From Sipunculus nudus (lineage: Eukaryota > Annelida > Sipuncula > Golfingiida > Sipunculidae), in contig CM049322.1 in NCBI GenBank assembly GCA_026874595.1, positions 51,489,386 through 51,553,385 of the forward strand: a DNA stretch of 64,000 nt, read 5' to 3'. Every line of letters begins with the position of its first letter. Position 1 is the stretch's first letter. The notes under the pieces were generated by a model. It saw only the letters and a program-made list of their open reading frames with translations. It ran no database searches and was not told the origin of the DNA. The translations under genes and the position numbers were made by a program. Positions 49,390 through 60,790 of the stretch are shown here, piece by piece.

Positions 49390-51495
49390 AGTGTCATGTT
49401 CCAAAGCATATCTCTTTATAAGGTTATCAGTTTAAATATTAAGCTAACAAGTAAATTTCCAACCGCTTTCACTCAAATGAATTGCATTTTATTTTATCAA
49501 GGCATTAGTTATTCAGATACTGGAGCTTTTGTTTGTATCAAATATTTAATTATTCTTGGGGGTATTTATGTGAGCCCTATAGCTCAAAGAATATGGGTAA
49601 AAGAAGCCTAATTTCAGGTTTCAAAGGAGATTTTTTATTAGTCTCCCTGGATGTCAAGTAAGAAGATTCTAGGTTCAGCAATTACAGTTTGTGCCATGTT
49701 AACAGATGACCACTTCAGTTGAAGGTCTCATAATTAGAGAAAAAATGTCTAAAAATGAAAAAAAATACAGGTGGCGCCACCAGTATGCAGGAATCGATGG
49801 AACACTGTATGATCTATATGCCAGCAAAGAATCATGGAGATCAATGCATTAGTTATTCAGATACTGGAGCTTTGGTATCAAATTTTTAATTATTCTGAGG
49901 GGTACCTACTACGAAGGATATGGGTAACAGAGACCTTATTTCATGTTTTCACAGAGACTTTTCATGAACCTCCCTTGATGTCAGGTAAGGAGAATCTAGG
50001 TCCAGCGGTTACGATTTGTGCCCTGTTAACAGATGACAGCTTCTTTGAAGGTCTCAAAAATAAAGAAAAAAATTCGTAAAAATTGGAAAAAAATATAGGT
50101 GGCGCCACCAGTTTCCAGGAACTGATGACGCATCCCATGATCAATATTTATGCAAAGAATCATGGTGATCAATGCGGTAGTTATTCAGAGACTTGAGATT
50201 TTGTATCAAATTTTGCATTATTCTGGGGGGTACTTTGGAGCCCCATAGCTCCAAGGATATGGGTAACAGAGACCTAATTTCAGGTTTTCGAGGAGATGTT
50301 TTTAAATGGACCTCCCAGGATGTTAAGTTTAAAGATTCCAGGTCCAGTGCTTACGATTTGTGCCCTGTTAACAGATGACAGTTTCATTGCAGGTCTGAAA
50401 AAAAGAAAAAATATTCGAAAAAATTGGAAAAAACTACAGTTGGCGCCACCAGTCTGCAGGAAGTGATGGAACATCCCATGATCAATATTCATGCAAAGAA
50501 TCATGGTGAGCAATGCAGTAGTTATTCAGATAATTGAGCTTTTGTATCAAATTTTGCATTATTCTGGGGGTACTTTGGAGCGCCATAGCTCGAAGGATAT
50601 AGATAACAGAGACTTAATTTCAAATAATCAAGGAGATTTTCATGGACCTCCCCGGATGTCAAGTGAGAAGATTCCAAGTCCAGCGGTTACGATTTGTGCC
50701 CTGTTAATAGACGGCCGGAAGACGGACAAAGGGTGATCGCTATAGCTCAGATGACTTTCAGTCAGCTGAGCTAAAAAGAAATTGTAAAAATTTGAAAAAT
50801 AAAGGTGGCGCTACCAGTCTGCAGAAACTGATGAAACATCTCATGATCAATATGTATGCCAAAAATCATGACCATCAGTGATGTAGTTAATCAGATATTG
50901 AAGTTTTGTATGGAATTTTTTCACAATTCTGGGGGTTACTATGGGGCCCCATAGCTCGAAGGATATGGGTAACAGAAAACTAATTTCTGGTTTCCATGGA
51001 AACTTTTCATAGGTCTCTCAGAATTTGAGAATGAAGATTCTAGGTCCAGTCTTTACGATTTGTGCCCTGTGAACAGATGTCCACATATTTAAAGGTCTCA
51101 AAAATAGAGAATAAAGGCGTAAAAAATCGAAAAATACAGGCGGCGCCACAAGTCTGCAGGAACTGAAGGAACATCTCATGATCAACATGTATGCCAAAAA
51201 TCATGACAATTAGTGATGTAGTTAATCAGATATTGAAGTATTTGTATGAAATTTTTGACTATTCTGGGGAATAATTCTTGGGCCCAATAGCTCAAAGGAT
51301 ATAGGAAACAGAGACCTATTTCCAGATTTCCAAGGAGATTTTTCATGGACCTCTCTGGATGTAAAGTAAGAAGATTCCAGGTCCAGCGGTTACGATTTGT
51401 GCCTTGTTAACGGACAGACGACCGGATGGCCGGACGGACGACAGACAAAGAGTGATCGCTATAGCTCAGATGACTTACAGTTAGCTGAGCTAAAA
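49390..51495. mobile_element. 340-bp tandem-core element with ACGG tails and terminal hairpins
   Basis: Five units anchored by ggtggcgccaccagt-type words at about 49773, 50097, 50440, 50801 and 51137 (spacing 324-361 bp). Each has ttattcagatactggagctt, ccatagctcaaaggatatgg and ggtccagcggttacgatttg. ACGG-rich stretches plus hairpins agctcag...ctgagct followed by A-runs occur twice, at 50705-50777 and 51410-51498, so one complete end sits inside the array. Probably a Helentron/pearl-like non-autonomous element that has inserted into, or recombined with, a related copy. Confidence 0.7.
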
Positions 51496-51496
51496 A

Positions 51497-51855
51497 AAGT
51501 GGTTAAAACCTAGTTTTAACATGTTTTAGCCATCAGCCATGGCTAAAACAGGTTTTAGCCGACTAAAACCCAACCCTGATGGTTATTATGAGTACTTATA
51601 TATGAATTTATTTCTGCATTATGTTAATTTTATTTTTGCAATTAAAATTAACATGATACTGTTTTTGGGTATTCTTGCAATTATTGCATTTTAAAAAGCA
51701 CTACACTAGCTCTTACTGAATATTTGACAGTTTTAGCCAACTTTTAGCTAAAACTATTTGGCTAAAACAAGCTAAAAGTGGTTAAAACCTAGTTTTAGCC
51801 GGTTTAGCCATGGCTGATGGCTAAAACAGGATTTAGCCGGCTAAAATCCAACTGT
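51497..51855. repeat. Pair of TTTTAGCC-rich direct repeats
   Basis: About 75 bp beginning gtggttaaaacctagtttta occurs at 51500 and 51778, both containing taaaacagg(t/a)tttagccg. Within each, agccatcagccatggct or agccatggctgatggct gives short palindromes. The ends could be terminal direct repeats of a 360-bp element starting right after the hairpin end of the preceding array. Confidence 0.55.
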
Positions 51856-52188
51856 GCATTTTATAAAATAATTTTGTTCAAAATAGCCTATAACTGCATT
51901 ATAAAAGATTTTCAATTTAAAAAGCGCAATCTAGATTTCATGTTTCCAAACATATGTGCAAAATTTGATAGCTTTATATTTTCATGGTTTATGAGAAAAA
52001 TCCGTGGTGTAAACAATGAAATAATTTTTTAGAAAAGGGAAAAACTGTTTGGTAACAGTAATTTTGTCGCAGCTGCCTAAATGAAATGTGAATGCAAGCG
52101 ACGGCTGTACAACATGATTTCAAACAATTATCCTCTTAAATTACACTGAACCATTACTCATATTTAAAAAGTTGTTATTATTATTAAA

Positions 52189-52461
52189 ATGTCAAGTGTG
52201 TATCTGTCAACCTCAGGAGAAGACAGAGCCTATGGCCACAGGGCAATAAGGATACCTGCAGTGGCTTCCTTGACTAATACAATTAATAATCAGCTTATCA
52301 AGAGAAACAGTGCTCCAACAAAAAAAGACCACTACTGCAAATCGCAATCCTTCATGTCAAGCTCAATTTCCCTGCCACTCAGGGAACGAAGAATATGTTG
52401 GTTATCTCAGAGTAAACATTTTGTTCTGTTTACAGCCCATATGGGTTTGGTAGGTCAGTAA
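52189..52461 (+). other. Open stretch of 90 codons, unrecognised
   Basis: Starts with ATG (MSSVYLSTSGEDRAYGHRAI) and is richer in G and C than its flanks. No domain recognised, no promoter or splice evidence. It could be an exon fragment or chance. Confidence 0.2.
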
Positions 52462-53015
52462 AAATGTTACTTTTTGATGAAAGATATTGTCATTTAACAT
52501 TTTTGTGACAAGGTGGGTATAAAAATGACCAAGCAGTTAACAAATTTTCGGAATTTATTAATTTTAGACAATATCAAGGCTTTAAAACGTTAACTAATGG
52601 CTACCTCGTATAAAACTGAAATTATTTTAGCGCTTTAAGAATTCGTGGTCATTCGGAGATTATGAAAGCAATTTATAAATTGTGATTTGGAACATCAATC
52701 TAAATGATATCCTATTCTATTGCTTGAATGACTTAATAGATAAAGGGAAGAAGCAAGTTTGGTAATAGTTAAACAATGGAAGGTACATGAAAACAATAAC
52801 ACTGCAACAAATATACTTCAAAACTAATAATATGTACCCATGGAATAATATTGATTTGAAATTATGGAATGGACATGTACGGATACGTCGGCCTACTTCA
52901 AAACTGTTCCACATGCGGCGTATATATCCCCTGTGTATATAACTGTATATTCAATTCCACTTGCATGACAGTTAATTGTGATGCAAGTCAACTTGCGTGA
53001 CAGTTTCCAAATGAG

Positions 53016-54358
53016 TGTAGCAGAGTTTAAATTAAGACATGTCAACTATTTATACTTTCATCTCTTAATAATTTTGTTACTGTTTGATTCAACATAATGC
53101 TTTAATATGATAACCCAGACTGTGCAGTCCAATGTGCACTTGATACATGTAGTGTCCATGAAATATACAATGACAGCAGGCCTCCAGCAGTCTGGACATA
53201 TACCTTACAGGGAAAACTATATATGGTCATGCTGCTAGCAACTGTGGAAATCCAGACCTGACCTATATCACATAATGTTTATGTATGAGCATGCATTGTG
53301 AAAGCATTAATGTATTTTATTATTTCATTTGGGTACATGTTCAAAGAACAGACATGCTTTCAGTTTATTCCAAAAGTTCTATTCATAAAAATGTATTTAG
53401 TAGTATTTTGATATTTAATACACAAGTAGGAACTATTTTGCGTCTTGACCCAGATATCTGGGTACGTAACCCTCTGCTCGGGGTGGGACTCTAGCTTTGG
53501 CCCACTGTCTGAAGAAAGCTGAAAACAACTGAATATAGGGTAAAAGCTTTATTTTTAATAAGCTACTGTCTTTAGTCCTAAGAGTTTTTTTTTTATTTAT
53601 TAATTTTGTCATATAAGTAATTTAAGTTTTTCCATCTTGTCATTACTTAAGTACTTAGATATCAATTAAAGAAAAATGTCAGTTTTCAAAGGTTAACTTT
53701 ATACCAAGTTACAGATTGGCTTTAATTCCAGTCAGAATATTTGTATGATTGATACATATGTCTCATGACACTCTTTCGATGGAACACAGTTGGTCAGTTA
53801 TGTTAATTGTTACAATATCAATACATTGTAATTCTTAATATCTGTTTACATTATTTTTGAGAAATAACAGTGCTATGTGGCATGCTGTCCCTTTCAGGGG
53901 TGAGTATTAGAATTGTTATATAATGTATGTTTTATATTTATTCCTGTAAGAACTGATGAGTGTAATGTATAATCAGACAGGAAATGTCTAGTATCTGCAT
54001 ATTAAATGTATCCTGTAGACACAGCAGTCCAACTTGTGTTCCTTTTCCCCAATTTTGTTAGACTATTGTAACATAATATAATTCAGGGTGGGATAGAATT
54101 AGTTCATAAAATATTCTCTTCAGATCAAAACATGAAGAGAATACATGCAGACAGTGTATCATGTGCAATATTTATATCTGGTGAGTTATTATTATTAATT
54201 GGCTCAAATGTTTGCATGAAAATAATTGTCTAAATGTTCATTTAAATAAGTGACAGGTGTGCCCATTTCTGAGAATGTGGAACTAAATCTGTTTAGCATA
54301 TACATAAGGCACGAGTCTTGTTTACCCTACTCTAGATATGGCAAATTTTGTCTCTGAC

Positions 54359-54398
<40 letters not shown>

Positions 54399-55884
54399 GA
54401 GAGAGCTGGGGACAGTCCCTGACCTCTTAATGTCTAAGGTCAATAGCTGTCTGGCTGTAACATCAAGTTCCACAGACCAGGACAGGGGACCCTTGTCGCT
54501 CATATTTTCACACAGACTGTGTCATTTAATTGTTCCCGCAGGTAAAGTAGCTGCAACTTACAGTCATGTGTATCAGTTTAGGGTTACGTTGTTTTTCGGT
54601 AAAATGTCACCACAATACCTACAACATGTGACACTGGTACTTGTTGCCTTGACCACTCAACAATGACTAAGTGTACTGTACCAGTGCTAATTAGTTAATT
54701 TACTCTGACAACTTATGAGTATTATTAATTATTTATGCATAGAATTTCTTTAATCATTTATTATTATATTCATTGATGGTGAAATCAATAATTGAGGATT
54801 AAATGTAATGTTTTACTAGTTTTGGGTATATTCATTTAAATGGATTTTCTCTTTGGATAAAGAGGTTATTGTGCAAGTTCAAAGGAATAAAGATGCAACA
54901 TTGTATTGTTGGCATGTAGTAAAATATATGGGCGGAGCATGATGTTTTAGGACTTTTAGTGAAGTTACTTTTGTTTTTTACCCGACTTGTGTGTGTATTA
55001 ATTATTTCAAATATTATATGGCATTGCATTTGTCTGCTTATACACTTCAAGTCATAGGGTACATTTATGTATCTGTGTTGTGCTGGTACATGTATCTAAT
55101 AGAAACCCGGGTAATTGTTTTCGTACAATTTTATGATAAGATAATTGGTTTCTAGTTACTAGAAGTATCATGGACATTTATTTATATGTTTTTTGTTTTG
55201 GATATGCCAAGTTCTTAGAGGGTTTATCATATATTGATATGCCTTCGAGATATATCATATCATTTTATGTATTTCTCAGTGATCTTTGCAATCTATCTGT
55301 CAGATTAAAGATTGTTTGTTTTTATAGGTCAAAGATACAATAGTCAACAGGACGACTTTCAAAATTAACTGTTGTACAGAACAAGCCATACTATTTGTTG
55401 TAAGTTAATGGGGTTTTATTCCATACAATAAACTTTACATTGTTTATTATGGTAATTTATGTAAATTGTGATCAATCATAGAGATATATTCATTTTCAAT
55501 ATAATTCTTTGAAATTATGATTGTTTTCAAGTTCGAATAATAATTGTTTAGGTATCATTAGGATCAGAGCCAGAAATTAAGGATTGGTTATTTGTAAACA
55601 GTATACATATTTCAAAAGAAAATTCACACTATGGCTTTGTCAATTATATCAGGTTTTCAGTACCTAAACTGCATTGAATGATAACTGGGTGAGTAAGAAA
55701 ATTGCCATATATATTTAACAATCATTATTTTTGTCTTGACCTTTCTTGCATTCATATCTTATATCTCTTTTATATTTTTGTATTTCAGCTGGTTCGCCAG
55801 CCACTCCATTTAGGTACCGTAAAAATGAACAGATTAAATCAACTTGTCTTGTCTACTGGTCTTCGTCCCCAACCCACGATTACA
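53016..55884 (+). repeat. 5' long terminal repeat
   Basis: Starts TGTAGCAGAG and ends GATTACA, so the ends are TGTA...TACA, with the primer site 3 bases further on. The length of 2869 bp is long for the group. It contains a (TC)n tract at 54360-54395 also present in the 3' LTR. The segment 53435-53875 is absent from the 3' LTR. The flanking 5 bases are atgag; the matching duplication lies outside the window. Confidence 0.85.
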
Positions 55885-55887
55885 TCT

Positions 55888-55906
55888 TGGTGGCAGCGGT
55901 AGGATT
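55888..55906 (+). promoter_or_regulatory. Primer binding site, tRNA-Leu
   Basis: tggtggcagcggtaggatt is complementary to the 3' end of animal tRNA-Leu(AAG) (ending CGCTGCCACCA), with one mismatch in the T-stem part as I recall that tRNA. It starts 3 bases after the LTR end and would prime minus-strand DNA synthesis. Confidence 0.8.
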
Positions 55907-56605
55907 CCTTGATCAAACTAGATGATGGACATCGACAGACAGCAGTACAAGGCCTAGAGGCTCTAGATGGAAGATCGCTCCACAGTGGCTTGCGTGAGGG
56001 GAGCGCATCAAGGTTTTTGTGTTTTATTATAGAATGCTACCAGGGGTCAAAAGACTCTTTTATCATTGTGTTTGAGATTAACATCGTGTAGTATAATATG
56101 TGTCCCACATAATATGAGAATTATTGTATTTTTGTTTGATAGGTGAAACTTGTCTTATTTAGATGTAACACCGAAATGAAATTATGGCAAATCTGATTAA
56201 GCTACTTGCTTAACTTCCTGTCGAGCCTGGACAGTAATACAATGGCTCTGATTTGATTGTACATTTTGGTCCTTTACATACATTTAGTTATGAGAGTAAT
56301 AACTATTGTTGTTTGAGAGTAGATCAGTTATATGTTTAGGTGGTATCCATTTAGGTAATTCACAGACTGAGTTACTGATTGTTATTGTTTGATTTTATAT
56401 TTGATGAAGTTAGTGGCTCTGAAGGCCTAAGCCCGCTCTTTTGCATGGTTTTACACAGCATTCATTTTCACTTTTCACTAGTATGTTAGTTCTCTTACTT
56501 TTGTTTTCTTCATCAATTAGAGGACTAAAGGTCCTGTGTCCTTAACCAACATTATATGTAAAATTTTGGTCATATTTGCGCGACGTTAAGTATTTGAAAT
56601 CAGTC
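55907..56605 (+). other. Retrotransposon leader between primer site and gag
   Basis: About 700 bp without conserved coding content. It should hold the packaging signal and the gag leader; no specific motif is recognised. Confidence 0.5.
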
Positions 56606-57487
56606 ATGGCCACGTTGCAAGATTTACAGGATCAAATTGCTAAGTTGCAAAGAGACATAGATTCTAGGATGGTGCATAATGTGGTTGTTCAAACACTACT
56701 TAAGGTTCCAAAGGTCAAGAAATTTGGTGGTGACAGAAAAGATTTAGAGAGATGGATCACCGACATAAAACGGTATATCTCTATTCAGGATTTGGATGGG
56801 TCTAAGGCTGTAGATTATATTCTATATAGCCTTGAAGACCGTGCTTTGATCGAGGTGGAGTACATGCCACAAGAGGACAGCAAAACACCATCTGAAATAT
56901 ATGCCATTCTAAGGCAAGCATTTATTGATACCATGCCAGTGTCCAAGATTGAGGAAGTTTACCACAACCGTAAGCAACGGCAAGGAGAAGGATTGCGCGA
57001 TTTTAGCTATTCACTCATGGAGATTTTTGAGAAGATTGTAAAATTTGTAAGAAATAAAGATACGGCCCTAAGAGACAAATTTGCTGAAAAGGTTAGAGAT
57101 GTGACCCTGAGAAGATTTCTTGAAGACAAGATCCGGTCGAATGACGAACTGTCCTCCACACAGATAAGAGAAGAAGCACTTCTCTGGCAGTCAGAGGATA
57201 CTAAAACAGATGCATGGATAAATGAAATGGTTGCAGAACCAGTTCATAGAGAACAAGATTTGGGCTTAAAGAAGCAAATGATAGATTTGTTAACAATTCA
57301 GAGGAAACAACAATTCCAGCTTGACCAACAGGATCAGCTCCTGACAAGTTTGAGTGACAAGAAAAAGACGCCCAATTATAAGCTGGAAAACAAATGCTTT
57401 ATCTGTGGTAAACCAGGACACATAAAGAGAGAATGTCCAGACAGGGGAGCTAAACAGCGGAGAGCATACAATCCAAACAGCCAGTAA
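56606..57487 (+). CDS. gag: Gag polyprotein (capsid and nucleocapsid), apparently intact
   Basis: The first ATG gives 293 residues starting MATLQDLQDQIAKLQRD, a short coiled-coil. It is followed by a retrotransposon Gag capsid region: KFGGDRKDLERWITDIKRYI, then VYHNRKQRQGEGLRDFSYSL (the major homology-like part). Near the C-terminus is one CCHC zinc knuckle, CFICGKPGHIKREC (C-x2-C-x4-H-x4-C). Gag assembles the cytoplasmic particle and binds the RNA. The frame remains open for a further 10 codons upstream, but without an ATG. It is the only intact frame in the element, unlike pol. Confidence 0.88.
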   Translation: MATLQDLQDQIAKLQRDIDSRMVHNVVVQTLLKVPKVKKFGGDRKDLERWITDIKRYISIQDLDGSKAVDYILYSLEDRALIEVEYMPQEDSKTPSEIYAILRQAFIDTMPVSKIEEVYHNRKQRQGEGLRDFSYSLMEIFEKIVKFVRNKDTALRDKFAEKVRDVTLRRFLEDKIRSNDELSSTQIREEALLWQSEDTKTDAWINEMVAEPVHREQDLGLKKQMIDLLTIQRKQQFQLDQQDQLLTSLSDKKKTPNYKLENKCFICGKPGHIKRECPDRGAKQRRAYNPNSQ

Positions 57488-57564
57488 TCTTCAATAGTAC
57501 CTTCCCCAGGGAATCAAGTTTATCCTCAATACTATCCAAGCGGCTATTACCTCAATCAGGCACC

Positions 57565-57804
57565 TTGTTTCATAAACCACAGTTACCACCTCCATTAACA
57601 CATTACCAGTATATGGGGCAGCAGGACACGACAGCAACTGAATTTGGGTCACAATCAAACGCAACAGCAACTGGATTAGGGTCACAACCAAACGCAACAG
57701 CAACCGCATTTGGGTTACGACCATACACAACAGCAACCAGATTTGGGTCACAACAAAACGTGACAGCAACTGAATTTGGGCAGCAACAAAACATCCCAAA
57801 CTAG
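57565..57804 (+). pseudogene. Start of pol frame with five 11-residue repeats
   Basis: Open in the -1 frame relative to gag and in the same frame as the protease. From 57628 to 57792 a 33-bp unit is repeated five times, encoding TTATEFGSQSN, NATAT- and FGSQQ-type variants. Low-complexity Q/T/A-rich spacers are unusual here and probably non-structural. The frame meets TAG at 57802-57804 before the protease. Confidence 0.6.
57628..57792 (+). repeat. 33-bp tandem repeat, 5 copies, in pol leader
   Basis: Unit acagcaactgaatttgggtc acaaccaaacgc-like (33 bp). The length is a multiple of three, so the frame is kept. Confidence 0.88.
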
Positions 57805-57903
57805 ATTTCCCTATTGAATATGTGAGCAATTCAATAGGTAAAAATGTTGGCTCACAGTATCCTTATAGTGACTCTAGAGATAGAATTCTCCAGAACAGTA
57901 GGG

Positions 57904-58290
57904 TGTAGGCCCGTAGTTAGAATCAAATTTGGTGGTAAGGACACTTCAGCACTGATTGACACGGGATCACAAGTGACTTAAGTATCAGAAAAATTATTGG
58001 AAAACAGTTGAGACCATTTGAAACCAGTGTCGGGAAATTTTCTAATGCCACAAGCCTGGTTTAAAATAAATGGTGCAAATGGACTTGAAGTGCAATATTT
58101 GGGTCTAAACATAACAGATGTAGTAGTACAAGGTGTCAAATAATCTGAGGTGGATGTGCTTGTACTGAAAGATAATCCAGGCTGTACAAATATGAGAAAT
58201 GAAATCCCAAGTATATTAGGTACTAATGTTTTACAGCATGTACCACAATTTTCACATTTGTTGAAGTCATCTGAGACTATTTTAAAGCAA
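57904..58290 (+). pseudogene. Retrotransposon aspartic protease, broken
   Basis: The segment RIKFGGKDTSALIDTGSQVT shows the catalytic D-T-G-S motif, then TAA at 57979-57981 directly after, and another stop (TGA) nine codons on. The C-terminal part is recognisable in frame at 58150-58250 (DVLVLKDNPGC and IPSILGTNVL, the usual I-L-G-x-x-x-L box). The protease would cut the polyprotein; this copy cannot make it. Confidence 0.8.
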
Positions 58291-58295
58291 ACTCA

Positions 58296-59085
58296 TGGTA
58301 CCTGGAGATCTCGGACCTTTTACATCTCGGCCCACACGAAGTCGGACCATTTCAGATCGGACCAATACGATCTCGGACCACTGGGCCGACGATCTCATCC
58401 CACTTTTGTAAATGGCCACTACGATCTCAAACAACTTTTTGATAGGGCAACTACGATCTCGGACCAATGTAACAAACATGTCCTGCCTGCATAAACTGTT
58501 ATGAAATGACTGATGTAGTTAACAATTCACATTGGGAATTTTGAACTAAAATAAACCACGCTTCTATATAAGCTAACAATATTATTTCGTCTGAGCGCGA
58601 TTCAGATGTGAAATGATCCACTTGGACAAGTTTGGCCTAAGATCGACATAGTTCAGTATATATATATATATATATATCTCTAAGAAAACAGATTTCCGGC
58701 ACACACACACTTACACTTAATTCATAATAGTTTGTATGAAACGCATGAAACCATATTTTAACTTGAATTGACAAAGTTTATTAGAATTTAATTCATACAA
58801 TATAGAAAGAGGTATAAAAACCGAAATATGAAATATATAAAATATACATAAACCAAAAATGCATTATTGTGCATTTGTAAATCAAATAAACGGCACAAGT
58901 GTATTATAAATGCTATTACATATCTATACAATTTAACAAGTACTGTACAAGAAAATATTAAAAGGTGAAAAAGCTGTATAGATTCGATATATTACATTAA
59001 ACAGTCTGTAGACTCCTTTGACAAAGGTTTTATCGGCAGTTTGTATATAATATATATGTATATTTGTATATTGTATATATGTATA
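58296..59085. mobile_element. Foreign insertion of about 0.8 kb inside pol
   Basis: Similarity to pol stops near 58296 and resumes near 59100 in the same frame. The insert starts with about 170 bp of cgatctcggacca-type words in direct repeat (58306-58470), then a (TA)n tract at 58660-58677, and AT-rich sequence ending in tgtatatatgtatat words (59040-59090). No clear terminal repeats or target duplication were found, so exact ends and class are uncertain. Confidence 0.6.
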
Positions 59086-59099
59086 TATTGGATAATATC

Positions 59100-59493
59100 A
59101 AGAACCAGTTCAAAAATCCAAGTTGTTAACACTAGTCAGAAGGATATCAAATTACTTCCTGGGACCAGAAAAGGAGTATGCCGCATTGTTGATAGTGTGA
59201 CAGAGAAAGAAAGTAGACTCAGTTTGTCCTGCAGGGAGAGCAGTGTCACTGTAAGTTATTCAAACTACGAATCAAATCATGAAACTATGCATGATTCTCC
59301 AGCAGAAAGAAACAGCGAACAGATGCCAAAAGTGGATTTATCTCACTTAATCGGAACCACTGATGAACTAGAAAGGGTGAAATCATCAAAAATGAATCAT
59401 CGCAATGTATTCCTTACAGATGAAGAAAAGCTAGGATGCACAAAAACAATCCAGCATCACGTCAACACAACTAATGATGTCCCTGTCGTTTAA
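59100..59493 (+). pseudogene. Pol connector between protease and reverse transcriptase
   Basis: The segment IQVVNTSQKDIKLLPGTRKG matches the protease-RT spacer of gypsy-type pols. The frame (same as protease) ends at 59493; RT continues in another frame. Confidence 0.6.
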
Positions 59494-60313
59494 ACCGTTC
59501 AGGAAAATCCTCCTTCAGTTGTGGCAGGATGTCCAAGAACATCTCAATGTTCTCTTGGATAAAGGTATAATTGAGGAAAGTAACTCAGAATATGCTTCTC
59601 CTATTGTTATAGTACGGAAAAAGATTAACGAAATTCGTATGTGTGTTGACTTTAGAAAGTTAAACACCAAAATCCGGAAGGATGCCTTTCCCTCCCAAGT
59701 ATTGAGGAATCCTTAGATGCATTGACAGGTGCCAAGTATTTTACCACCTTAGACTTAACTTCTACATACCATCAGATAGAGGTCGCTCCTGAGGACAGAA
59801 AAAAAACGGCATTCATAACTCCAATGAGCCTGTATCAATATCGCAGGGTGCGATTTCTACAGCACCCGCCACATTCCAGCGGCTAGTGAGTCAGGTATTC
59901 CGAGAGGACATTTTCGGATTCTTCTGGTGCACCTCGACGATACCATCGTATTCTCCAGCACCAATGAGGAACATCTAGAACGACTGGAAAAAGTTTTCAG
60001 TACTTTAGCTAAACACAATCTCAAACTGAAGGCTAAAAAGTGTGCTCTAAAGTTTGCTTCAAAGAAGAATTGACCTACTTAGGCCATATAGTATCAGCCG
60101 ATGGTATCTGTCCTGAATCCTGGAAAGGTAGCAGCAGTTAAAGAGTATGAGGTACCAACCACTGTGCGAGAACTACGAAGATTTTTAGGATTTTGTTCGT
60201 ACTATCGCCGGTTTGTTCCAAATTTTGCCGAAATTGCAGCCTCACTACATGCTTTAGTAGGATCTGCCTCTGGGAAGAACAAGAAAGGACAAGGCAGAAG
60301 CAAAAATCGGTGA
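59474..60313 (+). pseudogene. Reverse transcriptase, multiply broken
   Basis: The N-terminal part has LLDKGIIEESNSEYASPIVI and RMCVDFRKLNTK, then a stop at about 59714. Later pieces follow in shifted frames: FTTLDLTSTYHQIEV-type motif A near 59740, a damaged APATF/QRL segment near 59865, and the catalytic box near 59935, where the usual Y-L-D-D reads H-L-D-D followed by threonine. The thumb/connection (LRRFLGFCSYYRRFVPNF) is intact near 60170-60230. At least four lesions; the catalytic tyrosine is changed. Confidence 0.85.
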
Positions 60314-60399
60314 TTGCCCTATTGGGAATCAGAGCACGAGCAAGCATGTCAAGTGCTAAAGGGCGAACTAACAACAACTCCAGTCCTTGCTCATCCTGA

Positions 60400-60790
60400 T
60401 TTCACCAAACCGTTCATTCTGGAAACAGACGCGTCAGATCAAGGGCTTGGAGCAGTACTAAATCAAGAACAAAATGGCATTTAACGTTTCATAGCATATA
60501 CCAGCAGAGGTCTGAGAGGTGGTGAGAAAAACAAGGAGGGATACAGCTCCAGAAAATTAGAGCTGTTAGCACTGAAATGGGCTGTAGCTGATAAGTTTAA
60601 AAATTACCTGATTGGGAACAACTTCACAGTCTATACTGATAATAATCCACTCACATATGTGATGGGTCGTGGCAGGCTGAATTCTGTGGAGCAAAGATGG
60701 GTTGCTGCTTTAGTATCTTTCAATTTTTCTTTCAAATACCGGTCTGGTAAAGAGAATACCAATGCAGATTTCCTGAGCCGGCAAGAATGC
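60400..60790 (+). pseudogene. RNase H domain with a stop codon
   Basis: Acidic residues are visible: ETDASDQGLGAVL, then TAA at 60482-60484, then SSRKLELLALKWAVADKF and VYTDNNPLTYV. It would remove the RNA strand of the hybrid. The C-terminal edge continues into an open frame to 61177 with a SGKENTNADFLSR motif, the normal end of RNase H in this group. Confidence 0.82.

Noticed and set aside
57491-57829. 112-codon minus-strand frame opposite the pol leader
   Set aside because: A mirror of the 33-bp tandem repeat; the plus strand is in the protease frame.
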